Shown here: piece by piece, positions 15,411-27,580 of the stretch
How the letters are laid out: each line of letters begins with the position of its first letter
Position numbering within the stretch: position 1 is the stretch's first letter
Assembly (NCBI RefSeq): GCF_900103175.1
Contig: NZ_FNLF01000002.1
Location: forward strand, 2,680,136-2,744,135
Direction: 5' to 3'
Length of the DNA: 64,000 bases
Source of the DNA: Tsukamurella pulmonis
GTDB taxonomy: Bacteria; Actinomycetota; Actinomycetes; Mycobacteriales; Mycobacteriaceae
The notes under the pieces: model-generated
Seen by the model: the letters and a program-made list of their open reading frames with translations, nothing else
Told to the model about the DNA's origin: nothing
Database searches by the model: none
Program-made: the position numbers and the translations under genes

Positions 15411-15510
15411 CGTCCCCCACGCGGCGCCGAAAGGCGGCGCCCCTCGTTCGCTCCCCCACCAGACGCCGTGCGAACGGTGGGGGTTGAGCCGTCCCCCGCG
15501 CGGCGCTGAT
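15411..15510. terminator. Hairpin-rich convergent intergenic region with repeated GTCCCCC motif
   Basis: GGCGCCG (15423-15429) pairs with CGGCGCC (15435-15441). CCCCCACC (15453-15460) pairs with GGTGGGGG (15476-15483). The motif GTCCCCC(A/G)CGCGGCGC appears twice (from 15412 and 15491). It lies between the convergent MCE and MFS genes and probably ends both transcripts. No gene is seen in 15315-15590. Confidence 0.5.
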
Positions 15511-15590
15511 TCCCACTCGGGACGCCCGGCCCTCCCTCGCGAGGACAGCATCTCGAGTGCGATTCCTCAGATCAGGCCTGCGCCCGTGAC

Positions 15591-16907
15591 TCAGGCCGCC
15601 AGGGCGCGGTCGCGGGTGGGGCGCACCTGGGCCAGCAGGAGCAGCCCCAGGGCCAGGACGACGATGATGCCGCCGATGCCCGCGCGATCGGTGCCGAACG
15701 CCCACACGAACAGACCGAACAGGGTGGGACCGAGGAAGGACGCGGCGCGCCCGGTGGTCTGGTAGAGGCCGAACATCTGGCCCTCGCGGCCGGGGAGCGC
15801 CATCCGCGCGAGCATGCTGCGCGCGGATGCCTGCGCCGGCCCGACGAACACCGTCAGCATCAGTCCGAAGATCCAGAACATGGTCTCGCCGCTCACGAGC
15901 AACAGCACCGTCCCCGCGATGAGCATGCCGGCCAGACACGCCACGATCACCGGTTTGGGGCCGATCCGGTCGTCGAACCGGCCCGCGACCACCGCACCCA
16001 GAGCGGCCACGACGTTGGCGGCCACGCCGAACAGCAGCACCGTCGACTCGCTCATCCCGTACACGCTGTGAGCCAGCACCGCGCCGAAGGTGAACGTCGC
16101 GGCCAGGCCGTCGCGGAAGACCGCCGAGGAGACCAGGAACCACACCACGTTGCGGTCCTCGCGCCACAGTGCCCCGATCGTCGCGAACAGGTCGCGGTAC
16201 GCCCCGGCGATGCCGCGACGCGGGGCAGCCGCCGGGTCGGCGGGCAGTTCGGGCACGAGGAAGAGCACCGGCAGCGCCGAGAGCGCGAACCAGGCGGCCG
16301 CGAACAGCGCGACGAGGCGGATGTTCAGGCCACCCTCGGTGGGCACGTCGAGGAAGCCGCGGGTGGGACCGTCGCCGGCGATGAAACCGAAGTTGCAGAG
16401 CAGCAGCAGCACGATGCCGCCGAAGTAGCCGCAGGCCCAGCCGATCCCGGAGATCCGGCCGATCGTCGCGGGCGTCGAGACCTGCCGCAGCATCGCGTAG
16501 TACGGCACGTTGGCGAGCTCGAACGCCGCGGTGCCCACGGCCAGCAGGAGCAGGCCGAGCCAGAGGAACTGGTACTCGTCGCGCACGAAGAAGCACGCGG
16601 CGGTGCACAGCGTGACCACCGCGCTCCACACGGCCAACGAGAACTTCCGCCGGCCCGCGGCGTCGGAGCGCGCGCCGAGCACCGGCGCCGACAGCGCGAC
16701 GACCACCCCGGCCGCCGCCATCGCCCAGGAGAGCCAGCTGGTGGCGCTGATCGAGCCGGGCAGGTCCTCGCCGACGGCACCGGTGAGGTAGACCGTGAAG
16801 ATGAACGTGGTCATCACCGCGTTGAACGCGGCGCTCCCCCAGTCCCACGCGCACCACGCCGCCACCTGGCGGCGCGGCACGGATGCGACGTCGACCCCGG
16901 CCGTCAC
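15591..16907 (-). CDS. MFS transporter, UMF1/Atg22-like
   Basis: 438 aa with about 12 hydrophobic segments. The N-terminus WCAWDWGSAAFNAVMTTFIF is characteristic of the UMF1 (unknown major facilitator) family related to fungal Atg22 vacuolar amino-acid effluxers. Further family-like blocks are APVLGARSDAAGRRK, GWACGYFGGIVLL and GREGQMFGLYQTTGRAASFLGP. The substrate is unknown; efflux of small metabolites is plausible. The start is 4 bp past the Der stop, so it is the last gene of the parA-to-der operon. Confidence 0.85.
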   Translation of the reverse strand: MTAGVDVASVPRRQVAAWCAWDWGSAAFNAVMTTFIFTVYLTGAVGEDLPGSISATSWLSWAMAAAGVVVALSAPVLGARSDAAGRRKFSLAVWSAVVTLCTAACFFVRDEYQFLWLGLLLLAVGTAAFELANVPYYAMLRQVSTPATIGRISGIGWACGYFGGIVLLLLCNFGFIAGDGPTRGFLDVPTEGGLNIRLVALFAAAWFALSALPVLFLVPELPADPAAAPRRGIAGAYRDLFATIGALWREDRNVVWFLVSSAVFRDGLAATFTFGAVLAHSVYGMSESTVLLFGVAANVVAALGAVVAGRFDDRIGPKPVIVACLAGMLIAGTVLLLVSGETMFWIFGLMLTVFVGPAQASARSMLARMALPGREGQMFGLYQTTGRAASFLGPTLFGLFVWAFGTDRAGIGGIIVVLALGLLLLAQVRPTRDRALAA

Positions 16908-16911
16908 GGCC

Positions 16912-18354
16912 CTACTTCTTCGCGCGCTTCTCGCGGACGCGGACGTTCACCCGCACGGGCGAGCCGTCGAAGCCGAACTCCTCGCGCAGCCGTCGCTCGA
17001 GGAACCGTCGGTAGCCCGCCTCCAGGAAGCCGGAGCTGAACAGCACGAACGTCGGCGGCCGCGTCGCGGCCTGCGTCGCGAACAGCACCTTCGGCAGCTT
17101 GCCGCCGCGCAGGGGCGGCGGGGTCGCGGCCATGACCTCGCGGAGCCAGTTGTTCAGGCGCCCCGTCGGGATGCGCTTGTCCCACGACTCGAGCGAGGTC
17201 TCGATCGCGGGCACCAGCTTCTGCAGCGCGCGGCCGGTCTGCGCCGAGATGTTCACGCGCAGCGCCCACGGGATCTGCACGAGTTCCCGGTCGATCTCCT
17301 TCTCCAGCATGTACCGCCGGTCCTCGTCGACGAGGTCCCACTTGTTGTAGGCGATCACCAGCGCGCGACCCGACTCGATCACCATCGACAGCACCCGCAG
17401 GTCCTGCTCCGTGATCGGCTGGGAGGCGTCGATGAGCACGATCGCGACCTCGGCGGCCTCGATCGCGCCCTTGGTGCGCAGCGAGGCGTAGAACTCGTGC
17501 CCGCTGGCCTGGTTGACCTTCTTGCGCAGGCCGGCTGTGTCGATGAACTTCCAGGTCTTGCCACCGAGCTCGACCAGGGAGTCCACGGGGTCGACGGTGG
17601 TGCCGGCGACGTTGTCGACGACCGACCGGTTCTCGCCGGTGAGCTTGTTGAGCAGCGAGCTCTTACCGACGTTCGGCTTGCCGATCAGCGCGATGCGGCG
17701 CGGCCCCATCCCGCCGGTGCCCTCGCGGGGCGTCTCCGGCAGCTTCTCCAGGATGACGTCGAGCAGGTCACCCGTGCCGCGGCCGTGCGCGGCCGAGATG
17801 GTGTGCGGCTCACCGAGGCCCATCGACCACAGCGATGCCGCCTCGGCCTCGGTGCGCTGGTCGTCGACCTTGTTGGCCGCCAGGATGACCGGCGCCTTCG
17901 ACCGGCGCAGCACGCGCGCGACGGCCTCGTCGGTCGCGGTCGCGCCGACGGTCGCGTCCACGACCACGACGATCGCGTCGGCGGTCCGCATGGCGACCTC
18001 GGCCTGCGCGGCGATGGACTGCTGCATCCCCTTGGCGTCCGGCTCCCAGCCGCCGGTGTCCTGCACCAGGAACCGCCGGCCGGCCCAGTTGGCCTCGTAG
18101 CTGATCCGGTCGCGCGTGACGCCCGGGATGTCCTCGACGACGGCCTCGCGGCGGCCCAGGATCCGGTTGACCAGCGTCGACTTGCCCACGTTCGGGCGAC
18201 CGACGATGGCGACGGTCGGCAGCTTCGCGGCGGCCTCGGCGGCCTCCGCCTCGAGGTCGCTGAAATCGCCCTCGTAGTCGGCGAAGTCGCCCTCGTCGTC
18301 CCAGGTGCCGTCCGCAGTGTCGGCGCCGGCGAACTCGAACTCGTTGTCACTCAT
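16912..18354 (-). CDS. der: GTPase Der (EngA), ribosome assembly
   Basis: 480 aa. Two tandem G domains: [25 protein letters not shown] and NKVD in the first; [16 protein letters not shown] and NKWD in the second. A C-terminal KH-like domain follows. An acidic N-terminal extension of about 45 residues ([18 protein letters not shown]), common in actinobacteria, precedes the first domain. Der is an essential GTPase for 50S subunit maturation. The start overlaps the cmk stop by 4 bp. Confidence 0.97.
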   Translation of the reverse strand: MSDNEFEFAGADTADGTWDDEGDFADYEGDFSDLEAEAAEAAAKLPTVAIVGRPNVGKSTLVNRILGRREAVVEDIPGVTRDRISYEANWAGRRFLVQDTGGWEPDAKGMQQSIAAQAEVAMRTADAIVVVVDATVGATATDEAVARVLRRSKAPVILAANKVDDQRTEAEAASLWSMGLGEPHTISAAHGRGTGDLLDVILEKLPETPREGTGGMGPRRIALIGKPNVGKSSLLNKLTGENRSVVDNVAGTTVDPVDSLVELGGKTWKFIDTAGLRKKVNQASGHEFYASLRTKGAIEAAEVAIVLIDASQPITEQDLRVLSMVIESGRALVIAYNKWDLVDEDRRYMLEKEIDRELVQIPWALRVNISAQTGRALQKLVPAIETSLESWDKRIPTGRLNNWLREVMAATPPPLRGGKLPKVLFATQAATRPPTFVLFSSGFLEAGYRRFLERRLREEFGFDGSPVRVNVRVREKRAKK

Positions 18355-19049
18355 CGCGTGACCTCCTTATCGCGGGAGGACAGCGCGCGGTCGGCCAGTT
18401 CGGCCACCGCGGCGACGGTCTCCTCCAGGTTCATCTCCGACGAGTCCAGCTCGATCGCGTCCTCGGCCGGCCGCAGCGGCGAGATCTTCCGCGTCGAGTC
18501 CAGGCCGTCGCGGCGCTGCACGGACGCCAGCACCTCGTCGTAGTCGCTGGGCAGCCCCAGCTCGGTGTTCTGCGCATGGCGGCGCTGCGCGCGCGCCTCC
18601 GCGGAGGCGGTGAGGTAGATCTTCACCGGTGCGTCGGGGAAGACGACGGTGCCGATGTCGCGGCCCTCGACCACGATGGGCGACTCGTCGTCGGCGGCGA
18701 TGGCCCGCTGGTAGTCCACGAGCTGCTCACGCACCTCGGGCACCGCGGACACGGCCGAAACGGCCGCGGTCACGTCGTCCTCGCGGATCCGGCGGGTGAT
18801 CGAGATCCCGTCCAGCTCCACCTGCTCCGAGAGCGGATCGCAGCCCATCGCCAACGGCAGGTCGGCCGTGGCCGCGGCGATCGCGGCGGGGTCGGTGAGG
18901 TCGGCCTCCTGCTCCAGCGCCCACACGGTCGCCGCGCGGTACATCGCGCCGGTGTCCAGGTAGCGCGCGCCGAGGTTCTCGGCGATGCGCCGGGCCACCG
19001 TCGACTTGCCGGTCCCCGAGGGACCGTCCATGGCGATCACGAGCGTCAC
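18351..19049 (-). CDS. cmk: Cytidylate kinase
   Basis: 232 aa. Phosphorylates CMP and dCMP with ATP. P-loop [11 protein letters not shown] at residues 7-17, then [10 protein letters not shown] and [12 protein letters not shown], all family hallmarks; length is normal. It sits between rluB and der with 4-bp overlaps on both sides, as in M. tuberculosis (Rv1711-Rv1713), so the three are translated from one mRNA. Confidence 0.97.
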   Translation of the reverse strand: MTLVIAMDGPSGTGKSTVARRIAENLGARYLDTGAMYRAATVWALEQEADLTDPAAIAAATADLPLAMGCDPLSEQVELDGISITRRIREDDVTAAVSAVSAVPEVREQLVDYQRAIAADDESPIVVEGRDIGTVVFPDAPVKIYLTASAEARAQRRHAQNTELGLPSDYDEVLASVQRRDGLDSTRKISPLRPAEDAIELDSSEMNLEETVAAVAELADRALSSRDKEVTR

Positions 19050-19963
19050 AGTCCCACCGCCTTGTAGAGAGCCGTCACTTCGTCGCGGCCGAGCACGCGC
19101 AGCGAGCCGGGGCGCTGATCGCCCAGGGCCACGGCCCCGACGTGGGTGCGCACCAGGCGCTCGACGGGGTGTCCGACCTCGGCCAGGAGCCGGCGCACGA
19201 TGTGCTTACGGCCCTCGTGCAGCACGATGCGGACCATCGAACGGCCCTCGGAGGCCTCCAGCACCGAGAACTTGTCGGCCTTCACGGGACCGTCCTCGAG
19301 TTCGACGCCGTTGCGCAGCGTGTTGCCCAGGCGGCGCGGCACCTCGCCCTGCACCCACGCCAGGTAGGTCTTGGGCACCTCGTACGAGGGGTGCATGAGC
19401 CGGTGCGCGAGGTCACCGTCGTTGGTGACCAGCAGCAGACCCTCCGTGTCGGCGTCGAGCCTGCCGACGTGGAACAGGCGCTGGCCGGCGGCGACGCGCT
19501 CGGCGACGATGTCGCCCACGCACGGGCGGCCCATGTCATCGCTCATCGTCGACTGCCAGCCGCGGGGCTTGTTCAGCGCGAGGTGCACGAGGTTCTCGTT
19601 GACGACGACGCGCACGCCGTCGACACGGACCACCGCGACGTTGGGATCCACGCGACGCCCCTGCTCCATCACGATCTCGCCGTCGACCTCGACGCGGCCG
19701 TCGGCGATCATCTCCTCGGCGACGCGCCGCGAGGCTACGCCCGCCTGGGCGAGCACCTTCTGCAGGCGGATGCCCTCGCCCTCGGCGACGGGGCCGGCGG
19801 CGGCATCCGACGGTGCGCGGTCGGCCTTGCGGGCCGCGACGTTCTGGGTGCGTGCCGGCTTGGCGTTCGACAGGCGCGGGACGCCACCCTGTTTCGGTGC
19901 CTGCTGGGGCTTGCTGGTTCGTTTTCTGTCCGGTGTGCCATCACGGCGAGCGGGTCTGTTCAT
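19046..19963 (-). CDS. rluB: 23S rRNA pseudouridine synthase RluB-type
   Basis: 305 aa. A Lys/Arg/Pro-rich N-terminal tail is followed by an S4 RNA-binding domain (RLQKVLAQAGVASRR, near residue 67) and an RsuA/RluB/E/F catalytic domain with the active-site Asp in GRLDADTEGLLLVTNDG. It probably makes the pseudouridine at about 2605 of 23S rRNA. The ATG at 19963 has GGAG 5 nt upstream; a GTG two codons earlier is less likely. It overlaps cmk by 4 bp. Confidence 0.93.
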   Translation of the reverse strand: MNRPARRDGTPDRKRTSKPQQAPKQGGVPRLSNAKPARTQNVAARKADRAPSDAAAGPVAEGEGIRLQKVLAQAGVASRRVAEEMIADGRVEVDGEIVMEQGRRVDPNVAVVRVDGVRVVVNENLVHLALNKPRGWQSTMSDDMGRPCVGDIVAERVAAGQRLFHVGRLDADTEGLLLVTNDGDLAHRLMHPSYEVPKTYLAWVQGEVPRRLGNTLRNGVELEDGPVKADKFSVLEASEGRSMVRIVLHEGRKHIVRRLLAEVGHPVERLVRTHVGAVALGDQRPGSLRVLGRDEVTALYKAVGL

Positions 19964-20005
19964 GATCACTCCATGATCGCAGGTCGCGGCCGAAAGCGGT
20001 ATTCG

Positions 20006-20602
20006 TCAGCGCGGCGCGACCGCGGCGGCGCGCAGGGAGCGGTTCCGGCGCCCCATGAACAGCACCGTCGCGGCGAGGGAGGTGACCGCGATCGTGCTCA
20101 CCAGCCCGCCCTTCGGCGGGAAGAACAGCGGATCGCCGCCCGCATCGCCGCCGGTCAGATCGTCGAGTCCACTCGTCATCATGGCCGGGAAGATCCAGAT
20201 CAGGATCGCCAGGACCGCGGCGAGCCCGAGCAATCCGCTCGCCAGGGCGAGGCCGCGGGTGAACGCGGGGCGCACCGTGGCGACGATCACCAGCACCAGC
20301 GCCGCGATCGCGAGCGCGGCGGTCGCGTACCCCCACGGGATCACCCCGTCGACGAGGTCGTCCGGACCGCCGAAGCCGATCACGTTCGCATCGGGCCCGG
20401 TCGCGACGATCCGGCCGGTGCCGGTGAAGCCCCACGGGAGCTCGACCTGCCCCACCTTGAAGCCGAGCCACGTCGCCGTCGCCGCCCATCCGGTGAGCGC
20501 CGCGGTCACGGCGGTCAGGACGAGCGGCCACCAGCGGCGGACCGTCGGGCCGAGGGAGCCGAGCGGGAAGGCTTCGCGGAGGACGGCGGAGAGATCAGGC
20601 AT
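20006..20602 (-). CDS. Four-helix membrane protein of unknown function
   Basis: 198 aa. Hydrophobic segments lie at about residues 25-48 (WWPLVLTAVTAALTGWAA), 91-110, 118-137 (GLLGLAAVLAILIWIFP) and near 165-182. An extracytoplasmic-looking loop after the first segment carries GFTGTGRIVATGPDANVIGF. No known family recognised. Its start overlaps the scpB stop by 8 bp, so it is expressed with the condensin genes; there is no sequence reason to link it to segregation. Confidence 0.8.
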   Translation of the reverse strand: MPDLSAVLREAFPLGSLGPTVRRWWPLVLTAVTAALTGWAATATWLGFKVGQVELPWGFTGTGRIVATGPDANVIGFGGPDDLVDGVIPWGYATAALAIAALVLVIVATVRPAFTRGLALASGLLGLAAVLAILIWIFPAMMTSGLDDLTGGDAGGDPLFFPPKGGLVSTIAVTSLAATVLFMGRRNRSLRAAAVAPR

Positions 20603-21248
20603 CGGGATCGAATCCGATCACGTCGGCGCTCTTGCGGCCCAGCTTGGCGAACCGCGGCTCCTCGTCGAGGTGCGAGCTGAGGTCCTCGATCACGTCGACC
20701 TCGGGCAGCAACGGCGCGAGCGGCGGCAACTCGTCGAGCGAGCCGAGGCCGAGGCGCTCGAGGAACAGGTCGGTGGTGGCGTACGTCGTCGCGCCCCCGT
20801 CACTGCCGGCTTCGGCGATGAGTCCGCGGGCGGCGAGGGTGCGCATCACCCCGTCGACGTTCACGCCGCGGACCGCGCTCACCTGCGAGCGACTCACGGG
20901 CTGCTTGTAGGCGATCACCGCGAGGGTCTCCAGAGCGGCGCGGGTCAGCTTGGAGCGCACCCCGTCGAGCAGGAGGCGCTCGACGTACGGCGCGTACTCG
21001 GCGCGGCTGTAGAGCCGCCAGCCCTCGGCGGACTCCCGCAGTTCCATGCCGGAGCGGCGCTCGGCGAGTTCGCCCGCCCACGCGCGCAGGTCGGCGGTGA
21101 TCCGCTCCTCCGGCTCCTCCAGAGCGGTGCCCAGCTGCTCCGCGGTCGCCGGGGCGTCCACCACCAGCAGCAGTGCCTCCAGCGCCGACCGCAGCTCGTC
21201 GGGCTCCATCCCCTCGACCAGGGCGAAGTCCTCGGATGTCTCGCTCAC
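20595..21248 (-). CDS. scpB: Segregation and condensation protein B
   Basis: 217 aa. ScpB is a dimeric winged-helix kleisin-partner of SMC condensin. Family hallmarks: ALEALLLVVDAPATAEQL at the N-terminus and LETLAVIAYKQPVSRSQV with RGVNVDGVMRTLAARGLI in the second winged helix. An acidic C-terminal tail is normal. It overlaps scpA by 4 bp (ATGA). It works with ScpA and SMC in chromosome organisation. Confidence 0.96.
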   Translation of the reverse strand: MSETSEDFALVEGMEPDELRSALEALLLVVDAPATAEQLGTALEEPEERITADLRAWAGELAERRSGMELRESAEGWRLYSRAEYAPYVERLLLDGVRSKLTRAALETLAVIAYKQPVSRSQVSAVRGVNVDGVMRTLAARGLIAEAGSDGGATTYATTDLFLERLGLGSLDELPPLAPLLPEVDVIEDLSSHLDEEPRFAKLGRKSADVIGFDPDA

Positions 21249-22168
21249 GATTCCTCCTCAGGAGTCTCGTCGTACTCGTCGACGGTGCCGCCCACCACCG
21301 TGCCATCGTTCTCGCCCGACCACCGCACCTTGAGGTCGCCGAGCGCCTCGGGCTGGTCGAAGAGCACCGCACGCTCGCGGTAGAGCTCCAGCAGCGCCAG
21401 GAACCGCGCGATGACGGCGATGCCCGAGTCGCAATCCGCGACGAGCTCGGCGAAACCCGACCAGTGATCGGGCCGCTCCCGCAGCCGGGCGGCGATGAGC
21501 TTGGCCTGTTCGGGCACCGAGACCTTGGGCACGTGCAGGTGTCCGAGGCCCACCGTCGGCTTCGCCTTGGGCGTGAAGGCCGACGCGGCGACGAGGGCGA
21601 ACTGCTCGGGCGTGACGCCCAGCTGCACCGGGGGCACCAGCTCCTCGAACCGGGCCTCGAGCCCCACGGCCCGCGGGTAGCGACGGTTCGCCTTCGCCTC
21701 GAGCTGGGCCATGAGCTCGGCCACCTGCTTGTAGGCGCGGTACTGCAGCAGCCGCGCGAAGAGCAGGTCGCGGGCCTCGAGCAGCGCCAGGTCCTCGGCG
21801 TCCTCGACCTCGCCGGCGGGCAGCAACCGAGCCGCTTTGAGGTCGAGCAGCGTCGCGGCCACGACGAGGAACTCGGTGGTCTGGTCGAGGTCCGCCTCGG
21901 CACCGAGTTGCTTGGTGTACGCGATGAACTCGTCGGTCACGACGTGCAGCGCCACCTCGGTGACGTCGAGCCGGCGGCCGCCGATCAGCTGCAGCAGCAG
22001 GTCGAACGGACCCTCGAAGTTGGCGAGCTTGACGGTGAAGCCCGACGGTGCCGCCTCCCCCTCTGCGCCCGACGTCGCCGCCTCGCCGTCCGACGGTGCC
22101 GTCCGCGGCGCCGGGTCGAGCGGGGCGTCGGCTTCGATCGGCTCGGGGGCCGCAGCGGTGTCGGTCAC
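21245..22168 (-). CDS. scpA: Segregation and condensation protein A (kleisin)
   Basis: 307 aa. Kleisin bridging SMC heads. After a 45-residue acidic/Ala-rich tail comes the SMC-binding start FTVKLANFEGPFDLLLQLI and the C-terminal winged helix region (RFLALLELYRERAVLFDQ). The frame is open much further upstream, but the GTG at 22168 has AGGAGAA directly before it and overlaps the parA stop by 4 bp (GTGA), so it is the start. Typical ScpA proteins are about 250-280 aa, so only the tail is extra. Confidence 0.95.
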   Translation of the reverse strand: MTDTAAAPEPIEADAPLDPAPRTAPSDGEAATSGAEGEAAPSGFTVKLANFEGPFDLLLQLIGGRRLDVTEVALHVVTDEFIAYTKQLGAEADLDQTTEFLVVAATLLDLKAARLLPAGEVEDAEDLALLEARDLLFARLLQYRAYKQVAELMAQLEAKANRRYPRAVGLEARFEELVPPVQLGVTPEQFALVAASAFTPKAKPTVGLGHLHVPKVSVPEQAKLIAARLRERPDHWSGFAELVADCDSGIAVIARFLALLELYRERAVLFDQPEALGDLKVRWSGENDGTVVGGTVDEYDETPEEES

Positions 22169-23088
22169 TTCTCCTGCGCGATGACCTCGCGCGCGAGGGC
22201 GCGATAGGCGTTGGCGCCGGTGGACTTCGGGGCCCACGAGGTGATCGGCTCGCCCGCGACGGAGGTCTCGGGGAAGCGCACCGTCCGCGAGATCACCGAG
22301 CGGTAGACCGCGTCGCCGAAGACCTCGACGACGCGCGCCATCACATCGCGCGAGTGCAGCGTGCGCGCGTCGAACATGGTCACCACGATGCCCGCGAGAT
22401 CGAGCCGCGGGTTGAGGCGGTCCTTGACCTTGTCGACGGTGTCGGTGAGCAGCGCGAGGCCGCGCAGCGCGAAGTACTCGCACTCCATGGGGATCAGCAC
22501 CTGATCGGCGCAGGCCAGCGCGTTGACCGTCAGCAGGCCGAGGGACGGCTGGCAGTCGATGAGGATGTAGTCGTAGCGGTCGAGCACCGGGTAGAGCGCG
22601 CGGCCCAGGGTCTGCTCGCGGCCGACCTCGTTGACCAGCTGGATCTCGGCGGCGGAGAGATCGATGTTCGACGGCAGCAGGTCGAGGCCGTCGACGCGCG
22701 TGCGCAGCAGCACGTCATCGGCGGAGATGCGCGACTCCATGAGCAGGTTGTGCACGGTGAGCTCGAGCTCGTGGTGCGCGACGCCGAGCCCGGCGGACAG
22801 CGCGCCCTGCGGATCGAGGTCGACGAGCAGCACCCGCCGCCCGTACGCCGCGAGCGAGGCGCCGAGGTTGATGGTGGTCGTCGTCTTGCCGACGCCGCCC
22901 TTCTGGTTGCACACCGCGATCACGCGCGCAGGGCCGTGGGTGGACTTGGGCGTGGGCTCGGGGAATTCGATCCGCGGGCGGCCGGTGGCGTCGAGGTCGC
23001 CCTCCTGCGCGTCCCGGGGGCTCGCGTGGTGGTGCTGGAGTTCACCCAGGTCCAGGCCCGGGTTCTCCGCGTCCGGCGCTGCCGCCAA
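22165..23088 (-). CDS. parA: ParA-family ATPase (Soj-like)
   Basis: 307 aa. Deviant Walker A CNQKGGVGKTTTTINL with the signature first Lys, Walker B ILIDCQPSLG, and the ParA block MFDARTLHSRDV. It belongs to the ParA encoded beside scpAB in mycolata (Rv1708 type), distinct from the origin-proximal ParA; it probably acts in chromosome or protein positioning. It starts with TTG at 23088, supported by GGAGGT 5 nt upstream. It heads the scpA-scpB-rluB-cmk-der operon. Confidence 0.93.
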   Translation of the reverse strand: MAAAPDAENPGLDLGELQHHHASPRDAQEGDLDATGRPRIEFPEPTPKSTHGPARVIAVCNQKGGVGKTTTTINLGASLAAYGRRVLLVDLDPQGALSAGLGVAHHELELTVHNLLMESRISADDVLLRTRVDGLDLLPSNIDLSAAEIQLVNEVGREQTLGRALYPVLDRYDYILIDCQPSLGLLTVNALACADQVLIPMECEYFALRGLALLTDTVDKVKDRLNPRLDLAGIVVTMFDARTLHSRDVMARVVEVFGDAVYRSVISRTVRFPETSVAGEPITSWAPKSTGANAYRALAREVIAQEK

Positions 23089-23236
23089 TGTCCACCTCCA
23101 GATAAGTCCACAACCACCCTAATGCGCGCGGCGCCGACGCCGTCGCACCGGCGCGCGCCACGCCGAGCTTACGGTGCCCCTGCGACGGGTGTGGCCGATG
23201 AGGCCTTCGGACGCCGCTCCCCGTCCCCCGGCACGC

Positions 23237-24181
23237 TCATCCCAGCGCCCGCGGGTGGGCCTGGGCGTACACCTCGCGCAGCGCGCTCACCGTCACGAGG
23301 GTGTAGACCTGCGTCGTGGTGACGGAGGCGTGGCCGAGCAGCTCCTGCACCACGCGCACGTCGGCACCGCCCTCGAGCAGGTGGGTGGCGAACGAGTGGC
23401 GCAGGGTGTGCGGCGAGACGTGCGTCGTCGCGGTGTCGATGCCCGCGCGTTCGGCGGCCGCGGCGAGCACCTGCCACGCGGACTGGCGCGAGAGCCGCCC
23501 GCCCCGCACGTTGAGGAACAGCGCCGGGTTGGAGCGCTTCACCAGCGCGGGACGGCCCCGCACCAGGTACGCGTCGAGCGCCGCGAGCGCCGGGCGCCCG
23601 ATCGGGACCACACGCTGCTTGCCGCCCTTGCCGAGCAGCACCACCGACCGCGACTCGGCGTCGATGTCGTCGACGTCGAGTGCGGTGACCTCGGAGATGC
23701 GGGCGCCGCACGAGTACAGCAGCTCGAGCATCGCGCGGTCTCGCAACCGCGACGGGGTGTCTGCGTCCGAGTCCCCGCCGGCCGCCTCGAGCAGGGCGAT
23801 CACCTGGTCCACCGGCAGGGCCTTGGGCAGGCGCTTCGCCGGGGCGGGCGGGCGCACCTCGCGCGCGACGTCGGCGCTCGTCATCCCCTCGGCCGCGGCG
23901 AACCGGTGCAGGCCGCGCACCGCGATCAGCGACCGCGCCGCGGAGCTGGCGGCCAGCGGCGGATGCTCCGCCCCACCCTCGCGCAGCGCCACCAGGAACC
24001 CGCTGACCTGCGGCTGCGTGACCTCCGCGAGGTCGCCGACGCCGAGCCCGTCGAGGTACTCGCGGTAGCGGGCGAGATCGCGCCGGTAACTGCTGAGCGT
24101 GTTCGGCGCCGCGCCGCGCTCCACGGTGAGGTGGTCGACGTACGCGCGCAGCTGATCGTCGAGAGCCACCCCGACCGACAC
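23237..24181 (-). CDS. xerD: Tyrosine recombinase XerD
   Basis: 314 aa. Resolves chromosome dimers at dif together with XerC. The N-terminal SAM-like domain has [20 protein letters not shown]. The catalytic residues are Arg in SCGARISE, Lys in LGKGGKQR, HxxR in [11 protein letters not shown], His in [11 protein letters not shown], and Tyr in QVYT. Length is normal. The GTG at 24181 is used, two bp past the Nudix stop; a GTG four codons later is possible. The order nudix-xerD-parA-scpA follows M. tuberculosis, with the intervening genes missing. Confidence 0.95.
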   Translation of the reverse strand: MSVGVALDDQLRAYVDHLTVERGAAPNTLSSYRRDLARYREYLDGLGVGDLAEVTQPQVSGFLVALREGGAEHPPLAASSAARSLIAVRGLHRFAAAEGMTSADVAREVRPPAPAKRLPKALPVDQVIALLEAAGGDSDADTPSRLRDRAMLELLYSCGARISEVTALDVDDIDAESRSVVLLGKGGKQRVVPIGRPALAALDAYLVRGRPALVKRSNPALFLNVRGGRLSRQSAWQVLAAAAERAGIDTATTHVSPHTLRHSFATHLLEGGADVRVVQELLGHASVTTTQVYTLVTVSALREVYAQAHPRALG

Positions 24182-24183
24182 AG

Positions 24184-26647
<2,464 letters not shown>

Positions 26648-27568
26648 TCAACGACGACCCGCTCCGTAGGCGCGCACGTCGTCCCGCATCGCCTGCGCGA
26701 GCGCCAGCGCGGTCGAGACCTGCCCGACGACGGTGTCGGCGTCGTCGACGGTGGCGAGCTCCTCCCCGAGCGCCCGGTCCTGCCGGACCACCACGATCGG
26801 GCCCGCACCCTGCGACGATCCGGATCGGCCGGCGAGCACGGTGCCGTCGCCGTGACGTGAGAGCGCGGCCGCGAGGCGGCCGATCCCCTGGCCCTCGCCG
26901 GCGCGATCGCCGGGGACTGTTCCGCCCGTCACTACGACGGCGGCGCGCGCGCCGGGCACCGTCGGACCGGCGAAGTCGACGAAGCCCGCCTGCTGCAGCG
27001 CGGCCAGCGCGTCGGTCCGGCCGTTCGACGGCGGCTTGACCGCGCCCTCGGCGAGCAGTACGGCGCCGAGCAGGTCGCCGGCGCGAGCGCGCGGGTCGAC
27101 GAGGGAGGCGTTCAGCGTCACGTCGGTGGGTACGGCGTTCTCGACCACGCCGCGCAGGCGCTCCGCCTTGTCCTCGGCGTAGAGGTCGTCGGTGAGCCGC
27201 AGCGTCCCGGCGACGCTGCCGCCGCCATCGGTGATCCGGCGGCTGATCTGGTCCACATCGCCGCGATCCGCGGACGGCGCGAGCACCATCAGCACCGGAA
27301 CGCCTGCGAGGCTGCGCCCCAGCGCCGACGGGGCCGCAGCATCGGCGAAGTCGTCGGCCGCGCGGGCGCGGTCGGTGAGCCGGGCGTTGTCCTGCTCGAG
27401 CCGGTCCACCTGCGCGTGCAGGTCCTTGAGGTCACCGTCGGCGGTGAACCGGGTGAGGACTCCCCCGCCCAGGGCGACGCCGACGGCGAAGGCCAGCAGC
27501 ACTGCGGCCCAGAACAGCGCCGGACGGCGGGCGCCGGGCGAACGGAGTCGGCGCGACGGGCCGGGCAC
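26648..27568 (-). CDS. mctB: MctB/SteB family outer-membrane-associated protein
   Basis: 306 aa. N-terminal membrane anchor ALFWAAVLLAFAVGVALGGG, then a coiled coil (DLKDLHAQVDRLEQDNARL) and the family domain with DDLYAEDKAERLR and VDDADTVVGQVSTALAL. The M. tuberculosis homologue Rv1698 (MctB) lowers internal copper; the Corynebacterium homologue SteB works with SteA at the septum. Its GTG follows the steA TAA with no gap, within a small hairpin. Confidence 0.88.
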   Translation of the reverse strand: MPGPSRRLRSPGARRPALFWAAVLLAFAVGVALGGGVLTRFTADGDLKDLHAQVDRLEQDNARLTDRARAADDFADAAAPSALGRSLAGVPVLMVLAPSADRGDVDQISRRITDGGGSVAGTLRLTDDLYAEDKAERLRGVVENAVPTDVTLNASLVDPRARAGDLLGAVLLAEGAVKPPSNGRTDALAALQQAGFVDFAGPTVPGARAAVVVTGGTVPGDRAGEGQGIGRLAAALSRHGDGTVLAGRSGSSQGAGPIVVVRQDRALGEELATVDDADTVVGQVSTALALAQAMRDDVRAYGAGRR

Positions 27569-27580
27569 TTAGAGTGCCCG
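27562..27580 (-). promoter_or_regulatory. Hairpin enclosing the steA stop and mctB start
   Basis: CGGGCAC (27562-27568) and GTGCCCG (27574-27580) form a 7-bp perfect stem with loop TTAGA on the plus strand (TCTAA in mRNA). The steA stop lies in the loop and the mctB GTG in the stem, so ribosomes finishing steA would open the mctB start. Confidence 0.45.

Noticed and set aside
22165-23236. ParA and XerD as parts of a plasmid or mobile element
   Set aside because: Both lie in the conserved chromosomal order next to pyrG-nudix and scpAB, as in M. tuberculosis.
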